A stretch of 64,000 bases of DNA from Diplolepis rosae (GCA_030998225.1 JAPYXD010000701.1:8354501-8418500), one strand, 5' to 3'. Counted from the stretch's first letter, positions 33,826-45,435 are shown. The notes: generated from the letters alone by a model not told the origin. Numbers and translations are program-made.

Positions 33826-34972
33826 ACATTCTCATCATGGATGAGAAGGTATTGGTTTTATGTGAAAAATGACACTCGAAATTTTCATCAAATCTTTACG
33901 TTTTGAGACCCCCTGAGTCAGAAAAAAGGGTTTTTACGAAAGTGTCTGTCTGTCTGTCTGTCTGTAGGTCGTGTGCGACATAACTCTCGATAGAATTATC
34001 AGGTTGAATTGAGCTTTGGCACACTTTATCGGAGCCGCAAAAGTAAGGACAAGTTTGTTAACCAGCCACATCCAATCAAAATTGAGGGATTGAGCACTAC
34101 TTTTGTGTTTTTGAAAAAATAAAAAATTTCAATACTGGTTTTTGATAGTGCTCATAAATCTGAACAAATTATCCTGGAAACATTTTTTGATTAAATCAAA
34201 ATTAGAAATGTTACAGCATATTCAAATTCGAAAAAAGTCAATATCAAAATTCCATTTTCCAGTTAAATTATACGAGATACGAAAAAACGTTCTGATACAA
34301 TATTATTTTATACATAAAGACCTACAAATTTGAATTGTAACATTTTTTCATAAGATGCATATTTTTCTTTTTAATTAAAAACAAACTATTGAAAATACAA
34401 AATTCAATTTTTTAACAATAATATGTAAAATACGAAAAAAACGTAAGAATACAAAGTTGTTCGTTTCAAAAATATCTACAAATTTTCTCTGACGCAGTTT
34501 CAGATAAAACATATATTTTTCGTTTCAATTCCAAAAAATACGATTAAAATTCAAAAATTCCATTTTTTAGACAAAATATGTGAGATACAACAAAAACGTT
34601 TATATGGAAAATTGTTTGCCTAAATGAGTTTTACAAATTCTCATTAAGACATTTCGGGACAGGATGTATATTTTATGTCTTGATTTTTAATATTAAAAAA
34701 ATTCGATTTTTTCCACCAAAATATGTGAGATACGAAATAAGCGTTGTTCTGCAAAATCTTTTCCTTAAATAAAGTCTACGATTGTTTTTTCTTTTTGAGA
34801 GGTTTTGAAGAAAATAAATTATTTTAACCATGTAATTTATTAAAAAGTTACTGAAATGTATACAGAAAATAGAGCGCAAAGCGCAAGCGTCATGGTGAGA
34901 ATGTGTTCCTTAAGGCTGATAGAGCCTTAAGTAAATTGAATTTCCTGTTTCACTTAAATCCAAAAAGAAATA
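33826..34972 (-). repeat. Family A repeat, copy 2 of inverted pair I (truncated)
   Basis: It starts ACATTCTCATCATGGATGAG and runs in reverse order through five (TCTG) units, CGTGTGCGACATAAC and the AT-rich body to GATGG/GGTGAGAATGTGTTCCTTAAGG near 34905. The GC-rich hairpin end is missing. The sequence passes into a foldback F relic. With copy 1 it forms a palindrome of more than 1 kb per arm. Confidence 0.88.
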
Positions 34973-35432
34973 GAAATAGAGATTCTAATAAATCATTGAT
35001 CATTTTTTCAGAGAAAAGATTTCCCACAACTTCACCGTTTCTGATTTTTAAAAATAAATTCTTTAATGGCTGAAACCATTAAAAAATCATTTTACAAAAC
35101 GAAATTTTTATAAACAAATTTCAGAATTTTATAATAATTTAGTCATTTTCGAAAATTGGAAATGTTTGCGTTGTAGGGAATCTTTTTATTGAAAAAGTGA
35201 TTTGTAATTTATTAAAATCGCATAATTTTTTTAAATTTGGTAAGAAGCGATAAGAAAAAAAGTTGGGGTAAAAATCAAATTTATTAATAAAATTATTTTT
35301 CTGTGTTTCAAATTTTTTTCTTGTAAAATAATCTTTACTCTTTCAAAATAGCCCTTCAATAATAATATTGCTATTCTTGAAAGCAAAATTATCTATTTTT
35401 GCCTGAGGTCTAATTTTTGTGGATCAACTACC
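34973..35432. mobile_element. Foldback family F, right-half relic
   Basis: It aligns with the right part of the full element at 50236-50902. Shared words include AAATTCTTTAATGGCTGA, GGAATCTTTTTATTG, AATAATATTGCTATTCTTG, TTTTTGCCTGAGGTCTAAT and CAACTACC, followed by TTAA. The left arm is missing, lost at the junction with family A. Confidence 0.8.
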
Positions 35433-35866
35433 TTAAAACATCCTTTGTACCCTCTAGAATAAGGGACAAAAGGTCTCATACCCGCCCGAAGATTAAGGCA
35501 GATTAAGGCTAAGAGCTTAAATAAATTTTTTCACTGAAAAAACTAGTACCAAAACTTTAAGCGCGTTTTTATAAAAAATATGTTTTTCAAAGCGGTGTAC
35601 ACGATATCTCGAGATCTAATTAACGAATCGACTTGAAACTTGGTACACTTATTTTAAGGACTAGTTTCTTTCGGTTAACGGGCGATTTGTAAATATTATG
35701 TTTGGTTCAATAATTATTAATAATAATAACATGTAATTAGAGCATACAAATTAAAAAAATAAAATGCCCCGTCAACCGAAAGCCAATACAATATAATATT
35801 TAGTTAGAAATTAATTCCTGAAAATTATCCTGAAAAAATGCCCGTCACAGTGGTCTAACCTCTTAA

Positions 35867-36076
35867 AAAACACTGTTCCGAAAAAAACGCGTTCAAAGTT
35901 TTCGAACGCATCGAACGTGCATTGCAGCGGTTGTTTAAAGCCGCTTAAAAAGTGCTTTCCCTTTTGAACTCCATCATAATTTTGTACTTTCCATAATTCT
36001 GAGGAAATAGGGGATTATTCAAGCGAGAAAATTTTTTTTTTATTTAAAAAAAATCCAGGGGTGGCCTAACCCCTTA
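35867..36076. repeat. Relic of another TTAA-type element, right end
   Basis: It ends GGGGTGGCCTAACCCC then TTAA, the complement of the end seen at 52551, and contains AACGCGTTCAAAGTTTTCG, the inverse of the TTAA-family core word. No left end is identified. Confidence 0.5.
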
Positions 36077-36209
36077 ACAGATATTTCAGTACAATTAACT
36101 GCTTTATTGTTGATAAATATTACAGAAATAACTGTTCAATTAACATTTTGAAGAAAATTCCTTACTTTGTAAATAATTTATGGACTCAGTAAATGTAATA
36201 AATTTTTTC
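36077..36209. other. Short AT-rich gap, no feature seen
   Basis: Nothing recognisable lies between the TTAA relic and the next MITE. Confidence 0.5.
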
Positions 36210-36211
36210 TC

Positions 36212-36595
36212 CGCACTCAGAAAAAATATTTGATTGAATCAAAAAAATTATTTTCTTCAAACACTTTCTTTGATGTAAAGAAATGTTTTGTTTTAATAAA
36301 ACAAAATTTGTCTGATTCTAACAAAAAATCTTTTGATCAAATAAATATTTATTCGAATCAAATAAATTTCTGTCTTAAACCAAACAAATTTTATCTTTGA
36401 CCATATATTAATGCATTAATTTCTTTGTTTTGAAGAAAAATTAATTTGATTCAAACAAATATTTATTTGGTTCAAAGATATTTTTTTTGAATCAAACAAA
36501 TTTTATTTCATTTAAACAAATCATTTCTTTAAATCAAAAAAAGTCGTTCAAACAAATCATTTTCGTTGATCAAATCAAATCTTTTTTTGAGTGCG
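36212..36595. mobile_element. MITE with TTTGATT/AATCAAA words
   Basis: CGCACTCAGAAAAAATATTTG and CAAATCTTTTTTTGAGTGCG are the ends. The whole 384 bp is written in words such as TTTGATTGAATCAAA, AAACAAATTTTAT and AAATCATTTCTTTAAATC on both strands. It is closely related in design to 21250-21590. It is non-coding. Confidence 0.82.
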
Positions 36596-36599
36596 TGTA

Positions 36600-37825
36600 G
36601 TTCTAATTCTACCTCAAACTTTAAGGACATGTGATACTTGAGAAAAGTAGCAAGTTCATGTAACCAATTTGGTCAAGTTTCTACATGTTTGTGTCCAGAG
36701 TACATAAAATTTATGTTCTAAAATTTTGGAAATGCTAGAGAAGATGAAACCTTCTTTTCAATTCCGAAACCAAAAGTAGTCTCTCTACGTCCGTTTTTAT
36801 CTTCTCTACCATTTAATAATTTTTCCTGCTGTGAATTTAATCTTGCTATAACTTCCAAATAGAATTATAATTTTATACAATTTTATTAAAAATATTCTCT
36901 CAAACAATTCTAGAGTTTTTTTATATTTATACTGCAAAAGGGGGAGAAAGATTTAAAGAGATGGTGATTATTTATTTTAATTAGCCTTCCATTAGTCACA
37001 ATCAAAAGCATGTCTTGTGGAAGGAAACTGAAATACTGGTTTCATTAATTTTTCCCCTACCTCAATTATTATCATGAGCTGGAAAGAAATAAGTCTTCAG
37101 CAAAACCTATCACTTGCAGTTTCTCTCGCAAATTTGTTACAGAGTATTAACTTCGGCTCCACTAAATTGATTTTCTTCGGAGCGTATATTTTATTAACGA
37201 GTAAATCGCATACTCTAGAAATGAAACAATATTTCGATTGGAAGTAATACAAGTTTATTTCGATTATGAGACTTTAGTGGGATTTATCTATAAATAGAAA
37301 ATGTTTAAGAAAGTATTTCTTTATAGTTTAAGTACAGGTGTTAACGAGTAATTGAGTATTAACGAATTCAGGTACTCGGTTTTATATTTACGAGGAAAAT
37401 TTTTTCTCATTCTTCAGTCTAAAGCATGAATTATAAAAACCATGCAAATTTATATGATAAATAGTTATTCCTATTTCCTAGTTTGGAATAAATCTACAAA
37501 AGCAGCACCATTTTTGAATGAGGCTGACGCACTAAGGATGTAAACCCTTCGTCTGAATACAGATACTTGTACGAGACTGAAATATGTATTACCAACATAC
37601 GAAGAAAAAGGAGTATAATCTTTTTCTTATGTCAAATCCGTTAGGAATCCTGGTATTGGCTAGATCGTATGTTGCAGTTAAGCAAAATTCCTGCCTTGGA
37701 AGAAGGTTCCCAAGAGAATAACTACATTACTGAATTGCATGGAACAAAAGATTTCTTTTGAAAAAGATTTTTGAGAATGATGGTAATTTATTTCGTAGAA
37801 AATTTTGAATACTGAGAACCAAAAA
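36600..37825. other. Unique AT-rich DNA, no gene recognised
   Basis: No long frame, repeat or motif was found. CTTCGTCTGAATACAGATAC near 37547 is a weak hairpin only. Confidence 0.45.
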
Positions 37826-37827
37826 AT

Positions 37828-37932
37828 CTGCCCGCTTCGCGGATATATTCCCATCACGCGCTTCGTGCTCGGTCTTATGTTCTTCGCATACTTTCAAGTT
37901 TATTTCTTGTAATTTGATACTAAAACTCAAGA
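37828..37932 (+). repeat. Family A repeat, terminal fragment
   Basis: It starts with CTGCCCGCTTCGCGG, then CGCGCTTCGTGCTCGGTC and TTCGCATACTTTCAAG, as in the hairpin-bearing end of family A. After about 100 bp it changes into a TTAA-type element. The hairpin is mutated to GCCCGCTTCGCGGAT. Confidence 0.75.
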
Positions 37933-37938
37933 TTGATG

Positions 37939-39342
37939 TTTAGTACCTTTATTTAGAAAGGTTTTAGGGGTTTTTAAAAATTCCAGTACCTTTATGTATT
38001 TTTAAACTAAAATTTTGGAGTTTTTCAGGCAATTTTTTGAGATTTTTTGCCTTTGGATAACTTTTTTGTTTTTTAACCAATTTTCATGATTCTTTTTTAT
38101 TTTGTTCCTTAAAATGTGTAGCAAATTTTTGGATATGGAAAATAAGGTAACATGGCTAAAAAAAGTTACGACTAAAATAAAAAAATTAATAAAAATCTGC
38201 CCGCTTCGCGGCACATTCTCATTGCCCGCTTCGCGCGCAAGTTTGAGCGCGCCTAGGGCGCGCGATTCGATCGTCGCGCTTCGCGCTCCGTTCTTCCTGG
38301 ACCTTGCGCTTCGCGCTCGGTCTTGTGCTCTTCGCACACGAAACAGGAAATTCAATCTACTTAAGGCTCTATCGGCCTTAAGGAACACATTCTCATCATG
38401 ACACTCGCGCTTTGCGCTCGATTTTCTGTATACATTTCAGTAACTTTTTAATAAATTACATGGTTAAAATAATTTATTTTCTTCCAAACCTCTTAAAAAA
38501 GAAAAAACAATCGTAGACTTTATTTAAGGAAAAGATTTTGCAGAACAACGCTTATTTCGTATCTCACATATTTTGGTGACAAAAATCGAATTTTTCAATA
38601 TTAAAAATCAAAAAAATTAAAATATACATCCTGTCGAGAAATTTCTCGATAAGAATGTGTAGACCTTATTTAGCCAAACAATTTTTCATCTCAAAGTTTT
38701 TTTTGTATCTCACATATTTTGTCTAAAAAATGGAATTTTTGAATTTTAATCGTATTTTTTGGAATTGAAACGAAAAATATATGTTTTATCAGAAACTGTG
38801 TGAGACAAAATTTGTAGATCTTTTTGAAACTAACAACTTTGTATTCTTACGTTTCTTTCTTATTTTACATATTATTGTTAAAAAATTGAATTTTGGATTT
38901 TCAATAGTTTTTTTTTTAATTAAAAAGAAAAATATGCATCTTGTGAAAAAATGTTACAATTCAAATTTGTAGGTCTGTATTTATTCAATAATATTGTACC
39001 ATAACGTTTTTTCGTATCTCGTATAATTTAACTGGAAAATGGAATTTTGATATTGACTTTTTTCGAATTTGAATATGCTGTAACATTTCTAATTTTGATT
39101 TAATCAAAAAATGTTATCAGGATCATTTTTAGAGATTTATGAGCACTATCAAAAACCAGGATTGGAATTTTTGATTTTTTCAAAAAATTATTTTCAAAAA
39201 CACAAAAGTAGTGCTCAACCCCTCAATTTTGATTGGATGTGGCTGGTTAACGAACTTGTCCTTACTTTTTCGGCTCCGATAAAGTTTACCAAAGCTCAAT
39301 TCAATCTGATAATTCTATCGAGAGTTATGCCGCACACGACCT

Positions 39343-39373
<31 letters not shown>

Positions 39374-40047
39374 CTTTCGTAAAAACCATTTTTTCTGACT
39401 CAGGGGGTCTCAAAACGTAAAGATTTGATGAAAATTTCGAAAGTCATTTTTCACATAAAACCAATACCTTCTCATCCATGATGAGAATGTAAAAATATAC
39501 CAAAAAATAAAAATAAAAAAATTTGTAGTTATTTTTTTAGTTAGAGTGCTTTTCATACCCAAAAATATTGATAATATAACAAAGAATAAGTGGTAAAAAT
39601 TTCAAAGGTCTGTGTCTAATACTTTATATTTTATTTGAGCATATGTTGCAACAACACGGAAAATCACAACTTGTGGTAAAGGGAGTTTAAAGTAAATATT
39701 TACACTTAGAGGCAGGCAGACAACATTGTGTTACTAAATCTTTTATGTATATACATAAAGGCATTATATATATATATATTGTGTACTCCATATATACTCC
39801 ATATAATTCAGAAATATTAGTAAATAAATAAACAAGCTATTTTGTGTAAAAAGCTAATTTTCGCTAAAAACGCATTATTCGTAAATCATAGTAACTTTTA
39901 ATTTTATTTATTTTTTCAAAAGAAAAATCAGATTGACCTGAAAATTTACACACATATACTCAGAAAAGTATAGAGAATAAAAAAATAACACTTTTAGAAA
40001 ATGTCGATAAAATCAAAAATATACCAATTAAAGGTGTCGGATCTCCT
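37939..40047 (-). mobile_element. TTAA-type element (5481-6332 family), split by family A
   Basis: TTTAGTACCTTTATTTAGAAAGG (first 20 bases shared) onward aligns, inverted, with the full copy at 5481-6332. It is interrupted at 38197-39490 by family A and resumes to AAAGGTGTCGGATCTCC. The first 60 bp or so are missing, replaced by the fragment at 37828-37932. It gives a clean pre-insertion reference for the family A copy. Confidence 0.8.
38197..39490 (+). repeat. Family A repeat, copy inserted in a TTAA element
   Basis: It starts CTGCCCGCTTCGCGGC and ends CATGATGAGAATGT, flanked by AAAAAT on each side, a probable 6-bp target duplication. It carries seven (CAGA) units and extra GC-rich words (TTCGCGCGCAAGTTTGAG, TCGCGCTTCGCGCTCCG) near the hairpin end. 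Overlapping frames on both strands at 38002-38401 read through these repeat words and are not genes. Confidence 0.92.
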
Positions 40048-40059
40048 CAAGGCTCTGTC

Positions 40060-40985
40060 GGCCTTGAGGTGGTACATTCGCAAAAATTAGGTCTCAGGTA
40101 AAAATAGATAATTTTGCTTTATAGAATAGCAATATTATTCCCCAAATTCTATATTTCCTACAATTTATTTTACGAAAATTCATGTAACCGATTTGCCAAT
40201 TGCTGTAATTTTTATATTTCCGATTCATCACATAACCTAATGTTTATATTTTTAAATAACTATTTATCTGAATTTTTGTTTCTCCGAATCATTATTTGAC
40301 ATAATTTTCATATTACCGAAACATCATTTAACCCAATTTTTATTTATCCAAATTATCATTTGTTATAATTTTTATATTTCCGAATTACTATTTCTCTTTA
40401 TTTCGATCTCACCGAATTGTCATGTTACATCCGGCCGAAAAATAACGGCGTGAAAGTCAAATGCAGCCAATCATAATTTATAATAATTTGAAATAAAAAT
40501 TTCAATTAGCTGTATTTGACTTTTGCGCTGTTATTTTATGGCCTGTTGTATTTTAGGTGAAAAAGTTTTTCTGTAACATGACAATTCGGTGAAGTGGAAA
40601 TTAAGAGAAAAGGTGTTTCGTATAAATAAATATCATTAAATAATGACGGTTACATAAATTTCGGAAATATAGAATTTGAGGAATATTCATGCGCATCTTT
40701 TTTTTCTTATTGCTTCGATCCAAATTTTTAAAAATGATGCAAAAGCACGAATCATTTTTTCAGGGAAAAGATTCTCTACAACTTGACTGCTTCCAGTTTT
40801 TCAAAATAAATTCTCTAATAGCTGAAACCACCAAAAAACAATTTTCCAAAACTGAATTTTATAATAATTGATTCATTTTCAAAAATTGGAAACGGTCAAG
40901 TTGTAAAGAATTATTTCCCTGCAAAAATGATCTGTGGTTTATTAGAATCGCATTATTTTTCAAACTTTGACTGGAAACAATAAGA
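40060..40985. mobile_element. Foldback family F, copy interrupted by another foldback
   Basis: The left end, with AAAATTAGGTCTCAGGTAAAAATAG and TTTTGCTTTATAGAATAGC (first 18 bases of each conserved), matches the F arm. The rest resumes near 40690 with TCATTTTTTCAGGGAAAAG and AATTGGAAACGGTCAAG. A roughly 555-bp element separates the two parts. Confidence 0.68.
40134..40688. mobile_element. Foldback with ATATTTCCGAATCA words
   Basis: CCCCAAATTCTATATTTCC and GGAAATATAGAATTTGAGG form the ends. Between them ATTTTTATATTTCCGAA-like units repeat about every 45-50 bp on the left arm and inverted on the right. A central palindrome at about 40433-40546 pairs AAAATAACGGCGTGAAAGTC with GACTTTTGCGCTGTTATTTT. 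It has no coding capacity. Confidence 0.65.
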
Positions 40986-40987
40986 AA

Positions 40988-41605
40988 AAATCTGCCCGCT
41001 TTGTGGGCACATCCTCATCATTTCCTTCCAAATATCTCAATAAGATAAAACAATCTTACAAATTTTGATAAAAAAATGTAATTCTTGATTTTCAATAGTG
41101 TTTTTAAAATCAAAATATAAAATATACATCGTGTCGAAAAATCTTCTAATGAGAATTTGTAGACCTCATTAAGGCAAATAATTTTCCATCTTGACGTTTT
41201 TGTCGTATCTCACATATTTTGTTGAAGTAAACAATTTTGTATTCCTACGTTTTTATTCGTATTTCATTTGTAGATTTTTTTGTAGTGAACAATTTTGTAT
41301 GATGACGTTTTTTCGTTTAAACGAAAAATTTTATTAGAATAGTTAGTAGAGATTTATGAGCATTATCAGAAAGCAATATTGCAATTTATAATTCCCTCAA
41401 AAAAAAATTTTAAAAACACAAAAAATTCTCTTATTTTCACAATTTTGGTCGAATGTCTCTGGTTAACGAACTCATCCTTACTTTCTGCGCTCCGATGGAT
41501 TAAAAACCGTTTTTTTCCCACTCAGGAGGTCTCAAAACGTAAAGATTTGATAAAAATTCCGAAAATGGTTTTTCACATGAAACCAATGTTAAATGTAAAA
41601 ATCAT
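40988..41605 (+). repeat. Family A repeat, old diverged short copy
   Basis: It starts TCTGCCCGCTTTGTGGGCAC and keeps the order CATCGTGTCGAAAAATC, GTAGACCTCATTAAGGC, TATGAGCATTATCAGA and GGTCTCAAAACGTAAAG. Large parts, including the (GACA)n tract, are deleted. Divergence is clearly higher than among the other copies, so it is an older insertion. Confidence 0.75.
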
Positions 41606-41791
41606 TTTTCTTAAGAATATATTAATTGTTGATTTTCAACTTAATGTCATTTCCAAGTAAAATAAACATGCACATATTTATTTGAAATGTGTCCAAAACA
41701 TATTTTGAAAAAGAACTAAAGTAATTTTTATGAAAATAAAGTGTTAGAAAATTGTTAAAAATAGTATATTGTGCAACTAAGGAAAAAAAAT

Positions 41792-43207
41792 CTGCCCGCT
41801 TCGCGGGCACATTCTCATCGCGCGCTTTGCGCGCAGCTCGCTTCGCTCGCAAGTTTGAGCGCGCGATTCGATCGTCGCGCCGTCGCGCTGCGCGCTCCGT
41901 TCTTTCTGGACCGCGCGCTTCGCGCTCGGTCTTGTGCTCTTCGCATACATTTAAGTTTATTTCTTATAATTTGATACTGAAGATCAAACCAATTTAAAAA
42001 TAATATTACAGATGATGTGATTTACACATTTTCTCAAAGTCACTCTATTTCTTTTTGAATTTAAGTGAAACAGGAGATTCAATTTACTTAAGGCTCTATC
42101 AGCCTTAAAGAACACATTCTCATCATGACGCTCGCGCTTCGCGCTCGATTTTCTGTATACATTTCAGTAACTTTTTAATAAATTACATGATAAAAATAAT
42201 TTATTTTCTTCCAAATCTCTCAAAAAGAAAAAACAATCGTAGACTTTATTTAAGGAAACGATTTTGCAGAACAATGCTTATTTCGTATCTCACATATTTT
42301 GGTGAAAAAAATCGAATTTTTTTAATATTAAAAATCAAAACATAAAATATACATCCTGTCCCGAAATGTCTTAATGAGAATTTGTAAACCTCATTTAGGC
42401 AAACAATTTTCCATCTAAACGTTTTTTATGTATCTCACATATTTTGTCTAAAAAATGGAATTTTTGAATTTTAATCGTATTTTTTGGAATTGAAACGAAA
42501 AATATATGTTTTAATAAAAAACTGCGTCAGACAAAATTTGTAGATCTTTTTGAAACGAACAACTTTGTATTCTTACGTTTTTTTCGTATTTTACATATTA
42601 TTGTTAAAAAATTGAATTTTGGATTTTCAATAGTTTTTTTTTAATTTAAAAGAAAAATATGCATCTTATGAAAAAATGTTACAATTCAAATTTGTAGGTC
42701 TTTATGTAGAAAATAATATTGTATCATAACGTTTTTTCGTATCTCGTATAATTTAACTGGAAAATGGAATTTTGATATTGACTTTTTTCGAATTTGAATA
42801 TGCTGTAACATTTCTAATTTTGATTTAATCAAAAAATGTTATGAGGATAATTTGTAGAGATTTATGAGCACTATCAAAAACCAGGATTGGAATTTTTGGT
42901 TTTTTCAAAAAATTATTTTCAAAAACACAAAAGTAGTGCTCCATCCCTCAATTTTGATTGGATGTGGCTGGTTAACGAACTTGTCCTTTCTTTTCTGGCT
43001 CCGATAAAGTGTACCAAAGCTCAATTCAATCTGATAATTCTATCGAGAGTTATGCCGCACACGACCTACAGACAGACAGACAGACAGACACTTTCGTAAA
43101 AACCATTTTTTCTGACTCAGGGGGTCTCAAAACGTCAAGATTTGATGAAAATTTCGAAAGTCATTTTTCACATAAAACCAATACCTTCTCATCCATGATG
43201 AGAATGT
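41792..43207 (+). repeat. Family A repeat, copy 1 of inverted pair II (full)
   Basis: This is the most complete forward copy, at 1,416 bp. It shows the hairpin CTGCCCGCTTCGCGGGCAC, GC-rich words TTGCGCGCAGCTCGC and CGCGCTTCGCGCTCGG, the module AAGGCTCTATCAGCCTT, the AT-rich body, five (CAGA) units and the end hairpin CTCATCCATGATGAG. AAAAAT-type flanks are present on both sides. Confidence 0.93.
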
Positions 43208-43280
43208 AAAAATTTATTTTGCGAGTGTAACAACCAGACGAGTAAAATAAAACGTTTTTCCGTGTCGCACACGATTTTTT
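43208..43280. other. Spacer of inverted pair II
   Basis: Only 73 bp separates the two oppositely oriented family A copies. It contains GTGTAACAACCAGACGAGT and CGTGTCGCACACGA, with no repeat identity recognised. Confidence 0.7.
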
Positions 43281-44672
43281 ACATTCTCATCATGGATGAG
43301 AAGGTATTGGTTTTATGTGAAAAATGACTTTCGAAATTTTCATCAAATCTTTACGTTTTGAGACCCCCTGAGTCAGAAAAAAGGGTTTTTACGAAAGTGT
43401 CTGTCTGTCTGTCTGTAGGTCGTGTGCGGCATAACTCTCGACAGAATTATTAGATTGAATTGAGCTTTGGTACACTTTATCGGAACCGAAAAAGTAAGGA
43501 CAAGTTCGTTAACCAGCCACATCCAATCAAACTTGAGGGATTGAGCACTACTTTTGTGTTTTTGAAAATAATTTTTTGAAAAAACCAAAAATTCCAATCC
43601 TGGTTTTTGATAGTGCTCATAAATCTCTACAAATTATCCTCATAACATTTTTTGATTAAATCAAAGTTAGAAATGTTACAGCATATTCAAATTCGAAAAA
43701 AGTCAATATCAAAATTCCATTTTCCAGTTAAATTATACGAGATACGAAAAAACGTTATGATACAATATTATTTTCTACATAAAGACCTACAAATTTGAAT
43801 TGTAACATTTTTTCATAAGATGCATATTTTTCTTTTTAATTAAAAAAAAAAACTATTGAAAATCTAAAATTCAATTTTTTAACAATAATATGTGAAATAC
43901 GAAAAATACGTAAGAATACAAAGTTGTTCGTTTCAAAAAGATCTACAAATTTTGTCTCACACAGTTTCGGATAAAAGATATATTTTTCGTTTCAATTCCA
44001 AAAAATACGATTAAAATTCAAAAATTTCATTTTTTAGACAAAATATGTGAGATACAAAATAACTTTTAGATGAAAAATTGTTTGACTAAATAAGGTCTAC
44101 GCATTCTTATCCAGAAATTTCTCGACAGGATGTGTATTTTAATTTTTTGATTTTTAATATTGAAAAAATTCGATTTTTTTCACTAAAATATGTGAGATAC
44201 GAAATAAGCGTTGTTCTGCAAAATCGTTTCCTTAAATAAAGTCTACGATTGTTTTTCCTTTTTGAGATATTTGGAAGAAAATAAATTTATCAATAATCAT
44301 GTAATTTATTAAAAAGTTACAAAAATTCATACAGAAAATCGAGCGCGAGTGTCATGATGAGAATGTGTTCCTTAAGGCCGATAGATCCTTAAGTAAATTG
44401 AATTTCCTGTTTCACTTAAACTGAAAAAGAAACTTAGTGAATTTGAGAAAATTACTAATTTACATCATCTTCAATATCATTAAATTGGTTTGAGCTTCAG
44501 TATTAAATTATAAGAAATAAACTTAAACGTATGCGAAGAGCACAAGACCGAGCGCGAAGCGCGAGGTCCAGGAAGAACGGAGCGCGAAGCGCGACGATCA
44601 AATCGCGCGCCCTAGGCGCGCTCAAACTTGCGCGCGAATCGCGCGATGAGAATGTGCCCGCGAAGCGGGCAG
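43281..44672 (-). repeat. Family A repeat, copy 2 of inverted pair II (full)
   Basis: It starts ACATTCTCATCATGGATGAG, has four (TCTG) units, and ends GATGAGAATGTGCCCGCG with GAAGCGGGCAG. The flanks ATTTTTT on both sides fit an A/T-rich target duplication. Together with 41792-43207 it makes an inverted repeat with arms of about 1.4 kb. Confidence 0.93.
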
Positions 44673-44674
44673 AT

Positions 44675-45430
44675 TTTTTTCTACTAGATTGTCAAAAAAT
44701 GTATTTTGTTTGCCCCGCACGGTGCAATAAAATCCATTTTATGACCCGCTAGTAGAAAAAATTATATTTTAAGTGGCATTTTATTTACAAACTTGGATAG
44801 AGTTATAATGAGGAATTGAATCTCATGCGACAGTGAATTTGCAATTACCAACGGTAATGGTGCACGATGCAGTTTATCAGCATCAATGACCCGTAATTAT
44901 AATTAAACGTTAATCACACAAATGGTCCAGAGTGTGTCCAGAGAATACGTTTTAACAGGACAACAGAAGTTGAGAGGGACGAAGTCGCTGACGGATCTGG
45001 CATGCAGAATGTAGATGATATCCGGACGTTGCTCTGAGAGGTCGCTAGTAGTACTTCCGCGTCACCCAGTTCGGATTCCCATATTCTCCACGTTGTGCAC
45101 GATACTCGTTCGTCCCACTCGTCCAATAAAATGGAAATGTCCTAGTACCTTGTGACAGGATCCTTCCTTTATTGTCCTATAAAAATAGGGTGTGCGTGCA
45201 ACGTGCAAGAACTCTATTTTTATTATTCCTTTACCATTATTTATGGTATTTATTATTTAGTATTCCTCTTATTTATTGGTATATTTTATAATATTATTGA
45301 TATTACATATTTTCAAAAAATAACAACCTACAGTTCAAATTTTTATTTCTTCCATTTTTTTTGTCACTTTAAAAATTAATTTCTTTAAAATTCTTGGTCA
45401 TGGAATAAGTTTTTCATACTGAAAAACAAC
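44675..45430. other. Possibly single-copy DNA, no gene recognised
   Basis: 44880-45130 is nearer balanced in composition. A 70-residue minus-strand frame (44914-45126) has no recognised similarity. 45200-45380 is AT-rich with a chance frame. No repeat relation was seen. Confidence 0.4.
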
Positions 45431-45435
45431 TTTAA

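Larger units (their letters stand above)
33787..35866. mobile_element. TTAA-type element (AGGGTTAGACCACTGTG ends), interrupted
   Basis: AAGGGTTAGACCACTGTG at 33787 is repeated inverted as CACAGTGGTCTAACCTCTT ending near 35866. It has been split by a family A copy (from 33826) and a foldback F relic. The original interior is visible at 35440-35860, with ACTTTAAGCGCGTTTTTAT near 35556. That is the core word shared with the elements at 10.7 and 52.6 kb. Confidence 0.6.

Noticed and set aside
38002..38401. Overlapping frames of 99 and 128 residues rich in Arg, Ala and Ser as genes
   Set aside because: They translate the GC-rich hairpin words of family A on both strands, and similar frames appear in other copies (41752-41997, 44531-44752).
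39111..39398. 95-residue frame containing RQTDRQTDRQ as a protein
   Set aside because: It reads through the (CAGA)n microsatellite of family A. Equivalent frames occur in each copy and are broken differently.
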